Source of the DNA: Streptomyces sp. WAC 04229
Lineage (GTDB): Bacteria; Actinomycetota; Actinomycetes; Streptomycetales; Streptomycetaceae
Length of the DNA: 43,169 nt
Reading direction: 5' to 3'
NCBI RefSeq assembly: GCF_003947455.1
Contig: NZ_QHJH01000053.1
Coordinates: forward strand, 1-43,169
The position numbers and the translations under genes were made by a program. The stretch's first letter is position 1. Each line of letters opens with the position of its first letter. Below the pieces are notes generated by a model. That model saw only the letters and a program-made list of their open reading frames with translations, was not told where the DNA came from and did not search any database. Positions 1-9,516 of the stretch are shown piece by piece.

Positions 1-2
1 GG

Positions 3-629
<627 letters not shown>

Positions 630-688
630 GCGTCTGCTGTCGGCAGAGCCCCGTTCCCCGCGGGCGGCGGGCCGGGCACAGTGACCGC

Positions 689-1720
689 ATGAGGCTACTG
701 GTGCTGGGCGGTACGGAGTTCGTGGGGCGGGCCGTGGTGGAGGCGGCGCTCGGGCGCGGCTGGGAGGTGACCGTCTTCCACCGCGGGCTCCACGCGCCGC
801 CGCCCGGGGTGCGGGCGCTGCACGGTGACCGCACCGCGCCCGACGGGCTCTCCGCCCTGGCCGACGGCTCCTGGGACGCCGTCGTCGACACCTGGTCGGC
901 GGCGCCCCACGCGGTGCGGGACACGGCGCGGCTGCTGCGCGAGCGCGTCGGCCGGTACGTGTACGTGTCGAGCTGCTCGGTCTACGCCTGGGCCCCGCCC
1001 GCCGGGTACACCGAGGAGGCGCCGCTGGTCGACGGCGCCTCGGCGGACGCCGGCCGGCTCGACTACGCCCGGGACAAGCGCGGCGCCGAACTCGCCGTGT
1101 CGGCCGCCTTCGGCGCGGACCGCTCGGTGCTCGTCAGGGCCGGGCTGATCCTCGGCCGCTACGAGAACATCGGCCGCCTCCCCTGGTGGCTGAACCGCGT
1201 CGCGCGCGGCGGCCCGGTCCTCGCGCCCGGCCCGCACGGCCTGCCCCTCCAGTACATCGACGTCCGCGACCTCGCCGACTGGGTGCTCGGCGCGGTCGAG
1301 CGGGAGCTGAGCGGCCCCTACAACCTGGTCTCCCCGCCGGGGCACACCACCATGGGCGCCCTGCTCGAAGCCTGCGTGCGGACGACGGGCGGCGCCGCGG
1401 AGCTGCGCTGGACCGACCCCGGCACCCTGCTCGCCGCCGGTGTCGAGCCCTGGAGCCAGCTGCCGGTGTGGACACCGCCGGGCAGCGAGCTGCACGACGC
1501 CGTGCAGAGCGCGGACGTCTCCCGGGCGCTGGCGGCGGGCCTGCGCTGCCGGCCCGCCGAGGACACCGTCGCCGACACCTGGAGCTGGCTGCGCGACATC
1601 GGCGGCACGGCACCCCACCGCCCCGACCGCCCGCCGGTCGGCCTGGACCCGCAGACGGAGGCGGAGATCCTCGCCGTGGCGGACGGGCCCGGCGCAGGTG
1701 TACCTGGCACCACCCCCTGA
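689..1720 (+). CDS. NAD-dependent epimerase/dehydratase (extended SDR)
   Basis: This is a 343-residue protein starting RLLVLGGTEFVGR, the nucleotide-binding GGTxFVGR form of the extended short-chain dehydrogenase/reductase Rossmann fold. VYVSSCSVYAW supplies the catalytic Ser region and LDYARDKRGAE the YxxxK pair. The later QYIDVRDLADW segment is typical of atypical or extended SDRs related to sugar epimerases and plant CSP41/isoflavone reductase-like proteins. The substrate is unknown. The ATG at 689 was chosen because the Rossmann strand begins immediately after it; the ribosome site is weak. The gene lies between two regulatory genes and about 50 bases before the sensor kinase. Confidence 0.8.
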   Translation: MRLLVLGGTEFVGRAVVEAALGRGWEVTVFHRGLHAPPPGVRALHGDRTAPDGLSALADGSWDAVVDTWSAAPHAVRDTARLLRERVGRYVYVSSCSVYAWAPPAGYTEEAPLVDGASADAGRLDYARDKRGAELAVSAAFGADRSVLVRAGLILGRYENIGRLPWWLNRVARGGPVLAPGPHGLPLQYIDVRDLADWVLGAVERELSGPYNLVSPPGHTTMGALLEACVRTTGGAAELRWTDPGTLLAAGVEPWSQLPVWTPPGSELHDAVQSADVSRALAAGLRCRPAEDTVADTWSWLRDIGGTAPHRPDRPPVGLDPQTEAEILAVADGPGAGVPGTTP

Positions 1721-1771
1721 GCGGGTGCCCGGCCCAGTGACCGGCGCCGCCGCCTCCGCAAGACTGACGGC

Positions 1772-3031
1772 ATGAGCATCGAGACGAAGAACGGGAACCG
1801 TTCGGAACGCACCCGGGGTGTGGCGCTGTCGGCCGTGCGGGGACTCGCGGTCGCACTGATCGCCCTGCCCGGGGCGGTGCTGTGCTTCTGCCTGGCGCTG
1901 GTGTCGATCGCCCTCGTCCCGATCGGCGTCGGCATCGTCACCACGCCGTGGGTGCTGACCGGGGTACGGGCGTTCGCGGACTGGCGGCGGCTGCTCGCCG
2001 CCCGGTGGGGCGGGGTGCGGATCCCGCGGGCGTACCGGCCGCTGCCCGCGGACGCCAACCCGTGGGCGCGCACCTTCGGGATGCTCCGTGACCCGGCGAC
2101 CTGGCGGGACCTGCTGTGGCTGCCCGTCGACATGACGGCGGGCTTCGTCACCGCGCTGCTGGCCTTCGCGCTGGCGCTCTACCCGCTGGAGGGCTTCGCG
2201 ATCGCCGCCGGGCTGTGGCGGGTGCTGCCCGAGGGGTACTGGTACGGGTTCGTCCGGGTCACCGACCAGACGTCCGCCCTCTACGCCGCCGGCCTCGGGG
2301 CGGTGCTGCTGGCCGCCGCCTACTGGCTCACCCCGCTCCTGCTGCGCGCCCACTTCCGGCTCACCGGCGCGGTCCTCGGCTCCGGCCAGGGGGAACTGGC
2401 CGAGCGGGTGCGGGTGCTGACCGAGACCCGTCGCGACGCCGTCGACACCTCCGCCGCCGAACTGCGCCGCATCGAGCGGGACCTGCACGACGGGGCGCAG
2501 GCCCGGCTGGTCGCCATGGGCATGGACCTCGGCACCGTCGAGGCGCTGCTGGAGAAGGACCCGGCCAAGGCCCGGGAACTGCTCGCGCAGACCCGTGCCT
2601 CCTCCGCCGAGGCCCTGACCGAGCTGCGCGAACTCGTGCGGGGCATCCACCCGCCGGTGCTCGCCGAACGGGGTCTCGGCGACGCCGTGCGGGCCCTGGC
2701 GCTGCGGCTGCCCGTAGCGTCCGAGGTGAACGTGGACCTGCCCGGCCGCGCCGAGGCACCGGTGGAGGCCGCCGCCTACTTCGCGGTCAGCGAGGTCCTC
2801 ACCAACGCCGTGAAGCACTCCGGCGCCGACCGGCTCTGGATCGACATGCACCGGGCCGAGGGACGGCTGCGCGTCACCGTCACCGACAACGGCAAGGGCG
2901 GCGCGGTGGTCGGAGCGGGGTCGGGGCTGGCCGGAGTGGAGCGGCGGCTCGGTACATTCGACGGCGTCCTGGCCGTCAGCTCGCCCGCGGGCGGCCCCAC
3001 CATGGTCACCATGGAGATCCCTTGCGCGTAG
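1772..3031 (+). CDS. Sensor histidine kinase (NarL/LuxR-pair type)
   Basis: 419 residues. The N-terminal ~190 residues hold several hydrophobic membrane segments (about 20-60, 120-150, 168-190) of the putative sensor-domain type common in Streptomyces HPK7-like kinases. The dimerisation/phosphoacceptor helix is HisKA_3: ERDLHDGAQARLVAMG with phosphoacceptor His239. The ATPase domain shows the N box VSEVLTNAVKHSG and a G box with VTDNGKGG and GLAGVERRLG. It autophosphorylates and should pass phosphate to the response regulator encoded immediately downstream. The signal is unknown. The gene's last 10 bases overlap the regulator gene, so the pair is co-transcribed and probably translationally coupled. 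Confidence 0.92.
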   Translation: MSIETKNGNRSERTRGVALSAVRGLAVALIALPGAVLCFCLALVSIALVPIGVGIVTTPWVLTGVRAFADWRRLLAARWGGVRIPRAYRPLPADANPWARTFGMLRDPATWRDLLWLPVDMTAGFVTALLAFALALYPLEGFAIAAGLWRVLPEGYWYGFVRVTDQTSALYAAGLGAVLLAAAYWLTPLLLRAHFRLTGAVLGSGQGELAERVRVLTETRRDAVDTSAAELRRIERDLHDGAQARLVAMGMDLGTVEALLEKDPAKARELLAQTRASSAEALTELRELVRGIHPPVLAERGLGDAVRALALRLPVASEVNVDLPGRAEAPVEAAAYFAVSEVLTNAVKHSGADRLWIDMHRAEGRLRVTVTDNGKGGAVVGAGSGLAGVERRLGTFDGVLAVSSPAGGPTMVTMEIPCA

Positions 3032-3675
3032 TCCTGGCCGAAGACCTGTTCCTGCTGCGCGACGGCCTGGTCCGGCTCCTCGAGGCCCACGACTTCGAGA
3101 TCGCCGCGGCCGTCGAGACCGGCCCCGAGCTGTCCCGGGCCCTGGCCGAACTGGAACCGGACGTCGCGGTGGTCGACGTACGGCTGCCGCCCACGCTCAC
3201 CGACGAGGGGCTCCAGTGCGCCCTGAAGGCCCGCCGCGACCGCCCGGGGCTGCCGGTCCTGGTGCTCTCCCAGCACGTGGAACAGCTCTACGCGCGCGAG
3301 CTGCTGGCCGACGGCAACGGCGGGGTGGGGTATCTGCTCAAGGACCGGGTGTTCGACGCCGAGCAGTTCGTGGACGCCGTGCGGCGGGTGGCGGCGGGCG
3401 GTACGGCCATGGACCCGCAGGTCATCCAGCAGCTGCTCAGCCGGCGTGCGGCGGAGGACCGGCCGCTGGAGCTGCTGACGCCCCGGGAGCTGGAGGTGCT
3501 GGAACTGATGGCGCAGGGCCGGACCAACGCGGCGATCGCCGGGCGGCTCGTCGTGACGGAGCGGGCGATCGCGAAACACACCGCGAACATCTTCGCCAAG
3601 TTGAGCCTCGAGGTTTCGGACGACGACAACCGCCGTGTCCTGGCGGTTCTCGCCTATCTGGACCGCGGACGCTGA
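3022..3675 (+). CDS. LuxR-family response regulator
   Basis: A 217-residue NarL/FixJ-type regulator. The receiver has the acidic AED pair at residues 6-8, phosphoacceptor Asp52 in VVDVRLPP and the conserved Lys in YLLKD. The C-terminal HTH_LuxR begins LTPRELEVLELMAQG with the recognition helix VVTERAIAKH. The receiver sequence begins right at the end of the kinase gene with no ATG or GTG, so the start is taken as TTG at 3022. A GGAG lies 5 bases upstream, inside the kinase gene. It is the cognate partner of the kinase at 1772. Confidence 0.9.
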   Translation: MRVVLAEDLFLLRDGLVRLLEAHDFEIAAAVETGPELSRALAELEPDVAVVDVRLPPTLTDEGLQCALKARRDRPGLPVLVLSQHVEQLYARELLADGNGGVGYLLKDRVFDAEQFVDAVRRVAAGGTAMDPQVIQQLLSRRAAEDRPLELLTPRELEVLELMAQGRTNAAIAGRLVVTERAIAKHTANIFAKLSLEVSDDDNRRVLAVLAYLDRGR

Positions 3676-3819
3676 CCTTTTCACCCCTCTCACGCGTCCC
3701 ACGGGCCCCGGCAATCTCCGTGACGGGTGAACACCCCTGCGGCGGCTTCCGTATCCATGGGAGCCGCTTCACTCCTGTCGGGCGCCCTCGATGCCCCGCA
3801 AGGAAGTCAGAGGAGTTCC

Positions 3820-5370
3820 ATGGGACGCAATACAAGAAAACGCCGTTCGCCGCTGGCCACCAAGGTCGTAGCCGGGGCGGCGGCCCTGGCGGTCGGCGGG
3901 GGCGGGCTGGTCTGGGCCAACTTCTACGCCTCGGCGCACGAGTCGGAGTCGTCGCACAACCGCACCAGGTCCGCGGGGGCGCAGGTCGCCACGATCCAGT
4001 GCCCGGACGTCGGCCAGAAGCTGCGGAAGGTGCCGAGGGGAGCGCGGGCCGGCGTCGACAAGGAACTGGCGCAGCTCGACAAGCAGATCACCGAGGCATA
4101 CGCACGGCTCGCGTCGACGCGCCAGGCACAGTCCGGTGACGCGAGCTACGTCCAGAACGCCATCCTCGGCCCCCTCAAGTCCAAGCGGACCGCCGCCCTG
4201 GACCGGATCGGGACCAACATCCGGCGGGTGGGCGGCAACGCCCCGCAGGGTCTCGACCGCTTCGCCGAGTGCCGGGGCATGGGCGTCGACCAGCCGAACG
4301 ACGGCAACGGGAACGGCGACGAAGGGAACGGCCAGGACGACCAGAACAACGGCGGCCAGGGCCAGGACGACGGTCAGGACGGCGGCCAGGGCCAGGACGA
4401 CGGTCAGGACGGCGGTCAGAACCAGGACGACAACGGCAACGGTGCCGCGGGTCCGGTGGCCGACGACTTCATCGACATCAACGATGTCCAGCCGGGCACC
4501 CGCGACAGCCAGAACGGTCTGGCCGCCAACGGCGACAGCGGCTCAACCGGCTCCTTCACCACGGACTGCGGCGTCAACGAGAACAACCTGTTCAACAGCG
4601 ACAACCTGATCGCCGCCCCGGGTGTCGACAACGGCGCGCACCACGTGCACGACTACGTCGGCAACCAGGACAACGACGCCTTCTCCAGCGACCAGGACCT
4701 GGCCAACGCCGACACCTCGTGCCAGAACCAGGGCGACAAGTCCACCTACTACTGGCCGGTGCTGCGGCTCCAGGACGGCACCGAGGAATTCGACGCCAAC
4801 GACCAGGGCGGTGGCGCCGAGGGCAACATCGGCAGGATCCTGAAGCCGGCTCAGGCGGAGCTGAAGTTCGCCGGCAACCAGCAGGGCGACGTGGTCGCGA
4901 TGCCGCAGTTCCTGCGCATCATCACCGGCGACGCCAAGTCCCTGACCAACGGCGAGGCGAACTCCAACAGTTCGTGGAGCTGCACCGGCTTCGAGGACCG
5001 GCAGGTCACCGACAAGTACCCGCTGTGCCCCGAGGGCAGCCAGGTGGTGCGCACGTCCAACTTCCAGAGCTGCTGGGACGGGCAGAACATCGACAGCGCC
5101 AACCACCGCGACCACATGGCGTTCGTCCAGCAGGACGGCAGCTGCCCGAACGGCTTCCAGGCCATCCCGCAGCTCCAGGTCCGCCTGGTGTACGACATCC
5201 CCACCCCGACCGTCGAGAACGGCCAGGTGCAGAATCCGTACGCCGTGGACAGCTTCCCGGAGCAGCTGCACAAGCCCATCACCGATCACAACGACTTCAT
5301 CAACGTCATGGACGAGAACCTGATGAACGAGGTGGTCGACTGCATCAACGCCGGTGAGGACTGCCAGTAG
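3820..5370 (+). CDS. Secreted/anchored DUF1996 domain protein with Gln/Asp/Gly linker
   Basis: 516 residues. An Arg/Lys-rich start is followed by one hydrophobic segment (TKVVAGAAALAVGGGGLVW), which is a signal peptide or membrane anchor. Residues ~55-165 form a helical region with charged repeats and two Cys. A low-complexity linker rich in GQDDGQDGGQ repeats follows. The C-terminal ~330 residues match DUF1996: CGVNENN, the His motif HHVHDYVGN, STYYWPVLRL and a late SANHRDHMAF. DUF1996 occurs in actinomycete and fungal secreted proteins and has no established activity. The ATG at 3820 has GAGGAG 5 bases upstream; the longer frame from 3727 lacks a ribosome site. A strong hairpin terminator follows. 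Confidence 0.85.
   Translation: MGRNTRKRRSPLATKVVAGAAALAVGGGGLVWANFYASAHESESSHNRTRSAGAQVATIQCPDVGQKLRKVPRGARAGVDKELAQLDKQITEAYARLASTRQAQSGDASYVQNAILGPLKSKRTAALDRIGTNIRRVGGNAPQGLDRFAECRGMGVDQPNDGNGNGDEGNGQDDQNNGGQGQDDGQDGGQGQDDGQDGGQNQDDNGNGAAGPVADDFIDINDVQPGTRDSQNGLAANGDSGSTGSFTTDCGVNENNLFNSDNLIAAPGVDNGAHHVHDYVGNQDNDAFSSDQDLANADTSCQNQGDKSTYYWPVLRLQDGTEEFDANDQGGGAEGNIGRILKPAQAELKFAGNQQGDVVAMPQFLRIITGDAKSLTNGEANSNSSWSCTGFEDRQVTDKYPLCPEGSQVVRTSNFQSCWDGQNIDSANHRDHMAFVQQDGSCPNGFQAIPQLQVRLVYDIPTPTVENGQVQNPYAVDSFPEQLHKPITDHNDFINVMDENLMNEVVDCINAGEDCQ
4351..4440 (+). repeat. 30-bp tandem repeat coding a Gln/Asp/Gly linker
   Basis: Two identical 30-base units lie at 4351-4380 and 4381-4410, with a third, diverged unit at 4411-4440. 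Each encodes the ten residues GGQGQDDGQD. The unit is a multiple of three, so copy-number changes would only lengthen or shorten the interdomain linker of the DUF1996 protein. Confidence 0.9.
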
Positions 5371-5396
5371 TCCCACCTGGAGCCGGGTGAGCAGGC

Positions 5397-5435
5397 AAGC
5401 GGGCCGGTGGCGGATCTTCCGCCACCGGCCCGCTT
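5397..5435. terminator. Bidirectional hairpin terminator
   Basis: A perfect 16-bp stem (5399-5414 with 5418-5433) and a 3-base loop, extended by AA/TT pairs on the outside, lies between the convergent DUF1996 gene and the lipoprotein gene. It can terminate both. Confidence 0.85.
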
Positions 5436-5452
5436 CGTCCTCCCCGGATCGG

Positions 5453-5893
5453 TCAGCCGCCGTGCCCGGCGTGTTCGCCGCCTCCGCCCGAATGGCCACC
5501 GCCGCCGTGCACCGTTCCCTGCTCCAAGGTTCCGCCGAGCCTGCCGCGCAGGCCGGCCACCACGTCCTCGTGGCCGACGGCGACCCACTTGCGGCCGACG
5601 AGGTAGAAACCGCCGTAGTCCTTGGCCGTGTTGATCCACTCCCGCTGGCCGCGGTCGGTGGAGAAGGTCGCGAGGACGTACTTCTCGTCGCCCTGCTCGC
5701 AGATGGCCTGACGGATGGTGTCTGCGTCGGTCTGCATGTTCGGGGCGCACTTCGCCTCGGCGGCCAGGTGTTCCAGGCTGCCGGTCGCCGTCTCCGGCAC
5801 GGCGGCCTCGCCGTCACCGCCGGATCCGCAGCCCGTCAGCGCCAGTACCGCCGCCAGGGCGGCCGTCGCGAGCATCGGTCGGGTCAGCCTCAT
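5453..5893 (-). CDS. Small secreted lipoprotein, function unknown
   Basis: 146 residues with a classic lipoprotein signal peptide: positively charged start, hydrophobic core and lipobox LTGC with lipidated Cys22. The mature part has two further Cys (KCAPNM and AICEQG), which may form a disulfide, and a compact domain around YVLATFSTDRGQREWI and VGRKWVAVG. The tail is Gly/His-rich (HGGGGHSGGGGEHAGHGG), which could bind metal. I do not recognise the family. It is convergent with the DUF1996 gene and separated from it by a hairpin. Confidence 0.8.
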   Translation of the reverse strand: MRLTRPMLATAALAAVLALTGCGSGGDGEAAVPETATGSLEHLAAEAKCAPNMQTDADTIRQAICEQGDEKYVLATFSTDRGQREWINTAKDYGGFYLVGRKWVAVGHEDVVAGLRGRLGGTLEQGTVHGGGGHSGGGGEHAGHGG

Positions 5894-6029
5894 GTGTTCC
5901 TCCGGTCCGTTCCGGCGACATGCCGCACGGAGCCCCGGCGAGGGGCTCTGGTCATCGGTACGGGCGCGGGGCCCGAAGTATTCACGGATGCGGGTGACCT
6001 TCTGGTGGCACCCGTGCGAAAGTGGCGCC

Positions 6030-6539
6030 GTGGACCAGGACTGGGAAGACCGCGTGAACGCCGCCTGGACGGCGTTCGACGCCTACGCCGAAGACGACGC
6101 CGCCGAGTTCCGGGCGGTGATCGACGCCCTCGCCGACGAACTGCCGGCGGACAGTCCGCTCGCCCTGTTCGAGAGGGCCTGCGCCTGGGACTCCACCGGT
6201 CACTCCGACCGCGCCGTGCCCCTGTACCGGGAGGCCCTGGAGCGCGGACTGGGCGACGCGAGCGCGTACAAGGGGCGCCGGGCGAAGATCCAGCTCTCCA
6301 GTTCCCTGCGCAACACCGGGCACCCGGAGGAGGGCGTGAAGCTGCTCTCGCCGGAACTGGTCGCGCCCTCGGACGAGTTGGACGACGCCGTACGGGCCAC
6401 GCTGGCGCTCTGCCTGTCGAGCATGGGCCGCGACCGGGAGGGCCTGTCGCTGGTGCTCGGCGCCCTGGCCCCCCATCTCCCGCGCTACCAGCGGTCGATG
6501 GCCGCCTACGCCCGGCTGCTGGTGGAGCCGGAGGAGTAG
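6030..6539 (+). CDS. Tetratricopeptide-repeat protein
   Basis: 169 residues, soluble and almost wholly helical, with TPR-like pairs such as FERACAWDSTGHSDRAVPLYREALERG and a following helix pair ending HPEEGVKLLSPEL. It resembles the small Streptomyces TPR proteins with an AYKGRRAKIQLSSSLRN-type core, whose role is unknown but presumably protein-protein contact. The GTG at 6030 was chosen because homology-like sequence (DQDWEDRVNAAW) begins there; the upstream frame is of different composition. Confidence 0.75.
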   Translation: MDQDWEDRVNAAWTAFDAYAEDDAAEFRAVIDALADELPADSPLALFERACAWDSTGHSDRAVPLYREALERGLGDASAYKGRRAKIQLSSSLRNTGHPEEGVKLLSPELVAPSDELDDAVRATLALCLSSMGRDREGLSLVLGALAPHLPRYQRSMAAYARLLVEPEE

Positions 6540-6601
6540 CCCTCCCCCGCGCCGGTGACGGCCCACGGTGACCATCGCCCCGTTCGCTCGTTCTGCTGAA
6601 C

Positions 6602-8533
6602 GTGCAGCCACAGGATGTCGCCCCGCGCCCCGCACCGCCCGCAACCTCCTCGGCCGACCCGGTCGTCGACGTCGAGCAGGCCGAGGCGGCGCTCGTCGAG
6701 CACTATCCGCGCCTGGCCCGGCTGGCCTATCTGGTGCTGCCGCCGGGGCTCGGCCGCGGCCGCCGCGTCCTGACCGCGCACGCCCTCACCCAGCGCGCGC
6801 TGCCCCGCGGCCGGACGACGACCCCGGTGATCCCGGCCCAGTCGACCGGTCAGGAGGTCGACCCCGGCTACGCCCTGGTCCGCCTGCGGGTCGTCCGTAC
6901 GGCACTGGAGGCGGGCCGTCCGCTGCGTCGGCGGGCCTGGCCCACGCGGGCCCAGCTGCCGCCCCTGCTGCCGCACGTCCGCGGTCTCAAGCTGTTCCCG
7001 CGTTCCGGCGGCGCCGACGAACTCGCCCTGGACCAGCGGCTGTCCGCGCTCTCCGGACCGGCCCGGGCGGCCTACGCGCTGCGGGGCCTGGAGGGGCTCT
7101 CCGAGGACGGTGTCCGCCAGGTGCTCCGGGCCGCCGGGGCCGAGGACGTGGACGGCGCCCTGCGGGAGGCCGGCGCGCTGCCGGACGCGTACGCGCTGCT
7201 CGGCTCCCCCGAGTTCGACCCCTGCTCCCTCCAGGCCCGGCCGACCGATCTGCTGCGCCGGCGTCGGCACACGAAGGCCGCGCTGGTCGCCGGTGCGGCC
7301 CTGGTGGTGTGCGGGGCGCTGCTGGGGCTGCCCGGCGACGGCTGGGGTCCGGACGGTGCCGCCGCCCCGGCGTACGCGCAGAACCCGGCGGCCCGGGCGG
7401 CCCTCGATCCCGGCAGGCTCACGAAGGTGGCCCCCACCGCGTGGGAGACGTCCGCGCGCACGGACTTCTCGGTGTGGCCGGCCCGCGGTGACCGCACCGG
7501 CGACGAGGAGCTGCTGCGCCGCGCCCTGGCCGTCTGGGCGCGGCCCGGCGAGAGCGTGGGGGTGTCCGCGACGCCGGGCACCGCGACCGGCGGCCCGGCC
7601 GGGCCGCCGCAGCTGCTGTACGCCGGGGACGTCGACAACGCGCGCGTGGTGATCCTCCACGACGGTCTGCGCCTCGTCCGGTACGCCGAGCCGAAGGACG
7701 GCACGGCCGGTGCCGCCCTGGACCTGGCGCGGACCGACGGGGCCGACCGGGCGGGGGCGACCGCGGTGGTCCTGGGCCGGACCGACGGCAACGTCCGCTA
7801 CCTGACGGCGCCCTGGGTGACGAGGGCGGCCGGGCGGGACCTCGGCAAGCCGGACGCCGGGGCGCGGCAGCTGGCGCTCACCGACGGTGTCACCGCGCCG
7901 CTGGCCAGCCCGGTGCAGCAGCGGTCGGGCGCGTGCGCGTCCTGGAACGTGCTGGAGCTGACCGACGGCGCGGGCACCCGCGTGGTGACCGACCTCGGCG
8001 AGCTGGTCCCGGCCCGTCTGACCACCGGCCGACCCGGCTCGGTGCGGGACGCCTCGGGCCCTGAGGCGCTGCGCTCCTGGGCGCCGTACGCCTGCTCGTT
8101 GGGCGCGGTGCGCGGGCAGGGGGTGCGGTCGGTGAACGCCTGGGAGTTCGCGAAGCAGCCGCTGCCCGACTCGACCGGGTCGGGCGCCTGGGTGTGCACC
8201 CGCGCCGAGACCTGGCGCGGCGACGGGGCCCGGGTGCTGGCCCAGTTCCGCACGCCGGGCGGCACGCAGGGGGCGGTGGCGGCCAAGGCGCAGTCCGTGC
8301 CCGCCTGCGGCGAACGCGACCCGCACGTGCTGGCCGGGGTGCTGTGGAAGTCGGCCGGCGGGCACTGGTACCTGCTCGCCGCAGGCAGCCGCGACACCGA
8401 GTCGATCGAGGCGACGGGCGGCATCAGCGACTCGGCGGACGGCAACCTGCTGACGGCGAAGGCCGAGCAGGGTGCCCGCGCCGAGCTGAAGGGCATGCTG
8501 GAGGGCGGCCGGACCATCGGCGGGCTGCGCTAG
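6602..8533 (+). CDS. One-pass membrane protein with sigma-factor-like cytoplasmic part
   Basis: 643 residues from a GTG start. The N-terminal ~200 residues resemble a degenerate ECF sigma factor. Residues ~25-66 (ALVEHYPRLARLAYLVL and following) look like region 2 and residues ~141-190 (DQRLSALSGPARAAYALRGL, then EGLSEDGVRQVL) look like region 4, though the linker is altered. A single transmembrane helix at ~225-244 follows an RRRR stop-transfer cluster. The ~390-residue outer domain has several Cys (GACASWN, APYACSLG, AWVCTRAE, VPACGE) and no family I know. The topology implies a cytoplasmic DNA/RNAP-like or regulatory module linked to an extracellular sensor; this is inference. Confidence 0.75.
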   Translation: MQPQDVAPRPAPPATSSADPVVDVEQAEAALVEHYPRLARLAYLVLPPGLGRGRRVLTAHALTQRALPRGRTTTPVIPAQSTGQEVDPGYALVRLRVVRTALEAGRPLRRRAWPTRAQLPPLLPHVRGLKLFPRSGGADELALDQRLSALSGPARAAYALRGLEGLSEDGVRQVLRAAGAEDVDGALREAGALPDAYALLGSPEFDPCSLQARPTDLLRRRRHTKAALVAGAALVVCGALLGLPGDGWGPDGAAAPAYAQNPAARAALDPGRLTKVAPTAWETSARTDFSVWPARGDRTGDEELLRRALAVWARPGESVGVSATPGTATGGPAGPPQLLYAGDVDNARVVILHDGLRLVRYAEPKDGTAGAALDLARTDGADRAGATAVVLGRTDGNVRYLTAPWVTRAAGRDLGKPDAGARQLALTDGVTAPLASPVQQRSGACASWNVLELTDGAGTRVVTDLGELVPARLTTGRPGSVRDASGPEALRSWAPYACSLGAVRGQGVRSVNAWEFAKQPLPDSTGSGAWVCTRAETWRGDGARVLAQFRTPGGTQGAVAAKAQSVPACGERDPHVLAGVLWKSAGGHWYLLAAGSRDTESIEATGGISDSADGNLLTAKAEQGARAELKGMLEGGRTIGGLR

Positions 8534-8634
8534 CGGCCCCCGGGCCACCGCCCCCACCACGTCTGCTGACATCCGCGTCAACAAGTGGCGGCACGAGGGT
8601 TCCCCAGACCCTTACCCGTCAGTACATTGACGCC

Positions 8635-9516
8635 ATGTCTAACACGCATGTCCCGCTCAAGGCCCGCAAGGTGTCCTTCGCCTGGGAGGCCACCCCGCTG
8701 CACTGGGTGCCGGGGGACCCGTTCACGACGCACACCATCAACGTGCTGCACCTGCTGCTGCCCGCCGGGGAACGCTGGTTCGTGCACGTCTACAAGCAGG
8801 TGCTGCCGCTCATCCGGGACGAGCGGCTGCGCGAGGACGTCATCGGGTTCATCGGGCAGGAGGCGATGCACTCCCAGGCCCACGACGAGGTGCTGCCGCA
8901 CCTGCGGGACCAGGGGCTCGACCCGACGCCGTACACCGCGCAGGTCGACTGGCTCTTCGAGAAGCTGCTCGGCGACCGCACCCTGCCGCCGGGCCGGCCG
9001 CGCCGCTGGTGGCTGATGGAGCGGGTGGCGCTGATCGCGGCCATCGAGCACTACACGGCGTTCCTCGGCGACTGGGTGCTCAACGCCGAGGCGCTCGACC
9101 GGCACGGCGCCGACCCGACCATGCTGGACCTGCTGCGCTGGCACGGCGCCGAGGAGGTCGAGCACCGGTCGGTGGCCTTCGACCTCTTCGAGCACCTCGA
9201 CGGGGGGTACGCGCGGCGGGCCCGCACCTGGGCGACCGCGTTCGCGGCCCTGGTGTTCCTGTGGCAGCGCGGTGCCCGGTTCTTCATGGCGAACGACCCG
9301 ACGCTGACCGACGGCCGCGCCACCTTCGGCGACTTCCACCGGCGCGGGCGCAGTGGCCTGCTCCCCGCCACCGGCGCCGTACTGCGCTCCATACCCGGCT
9401 ATCTGAGCCGGGACTACCACCCGTCCCGCTTCGGCTCCACCGAGCAGGCCGTGGCCTATCTCGCGGCCTCCCCCGCCGCCGTGGCCGCCGAGAAGACCCA
9501 GGAGGCGTCCGCATGA
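8635..9516 (+). CDS. Predicted metal-dependent hydrolase (PF10118 family)
   Basis: 293 residues. His/Glu clusters typical of this ferritin-like helical family are present: GQEAMHSQAHDEVLP, AAIEHYTAFLGDWVL and WHGAEEVEHRSVAFDLFEH, which together supply a likely di-metal site. No substrate is established for the family. The stop overlaps the downstream ferredoxin reductase start (ATGA), so the two are translated from one message, suggesting a redox partnership in which the reductase may feed electrons to the metal site. ATG at 8635 is preceded by a short spacer with a possible promoter. Confidence 0.85.
   Translation: MSNTHVPLKARKVSFAWEATPLHWVPGDPFTTHTINVLHLLLPAGERWFVHVYKQVLPLIRDERLREDVIGFIGQEAMHSQAHDEVLPHLRDQGLDPTPYTAQVDWLFEKLLGDRTLPPGRPRRWWLMERVALIAAIEHYTAFLGDWVLNAEALDRHGADPTMLDLLRWHGAEEVEHRSVAFDLFEHLDGGYARRARTWATAFAALVFLWQRGARFFMANDPTLTDGRATFGDFHRRGRSGLLPATGAVLRSIPGYLSRDYHPSRFGSTEQAVAYLAASPAAVAAEKTQEASA

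Noticed and set aside
1695..1706. Near-palindrome CAGGTGTACCTG at the 3' end of the epimerase gene
   Set aside because: Short, imperfect at the centre and inside coding sequence; expected by chance at this G+C content.
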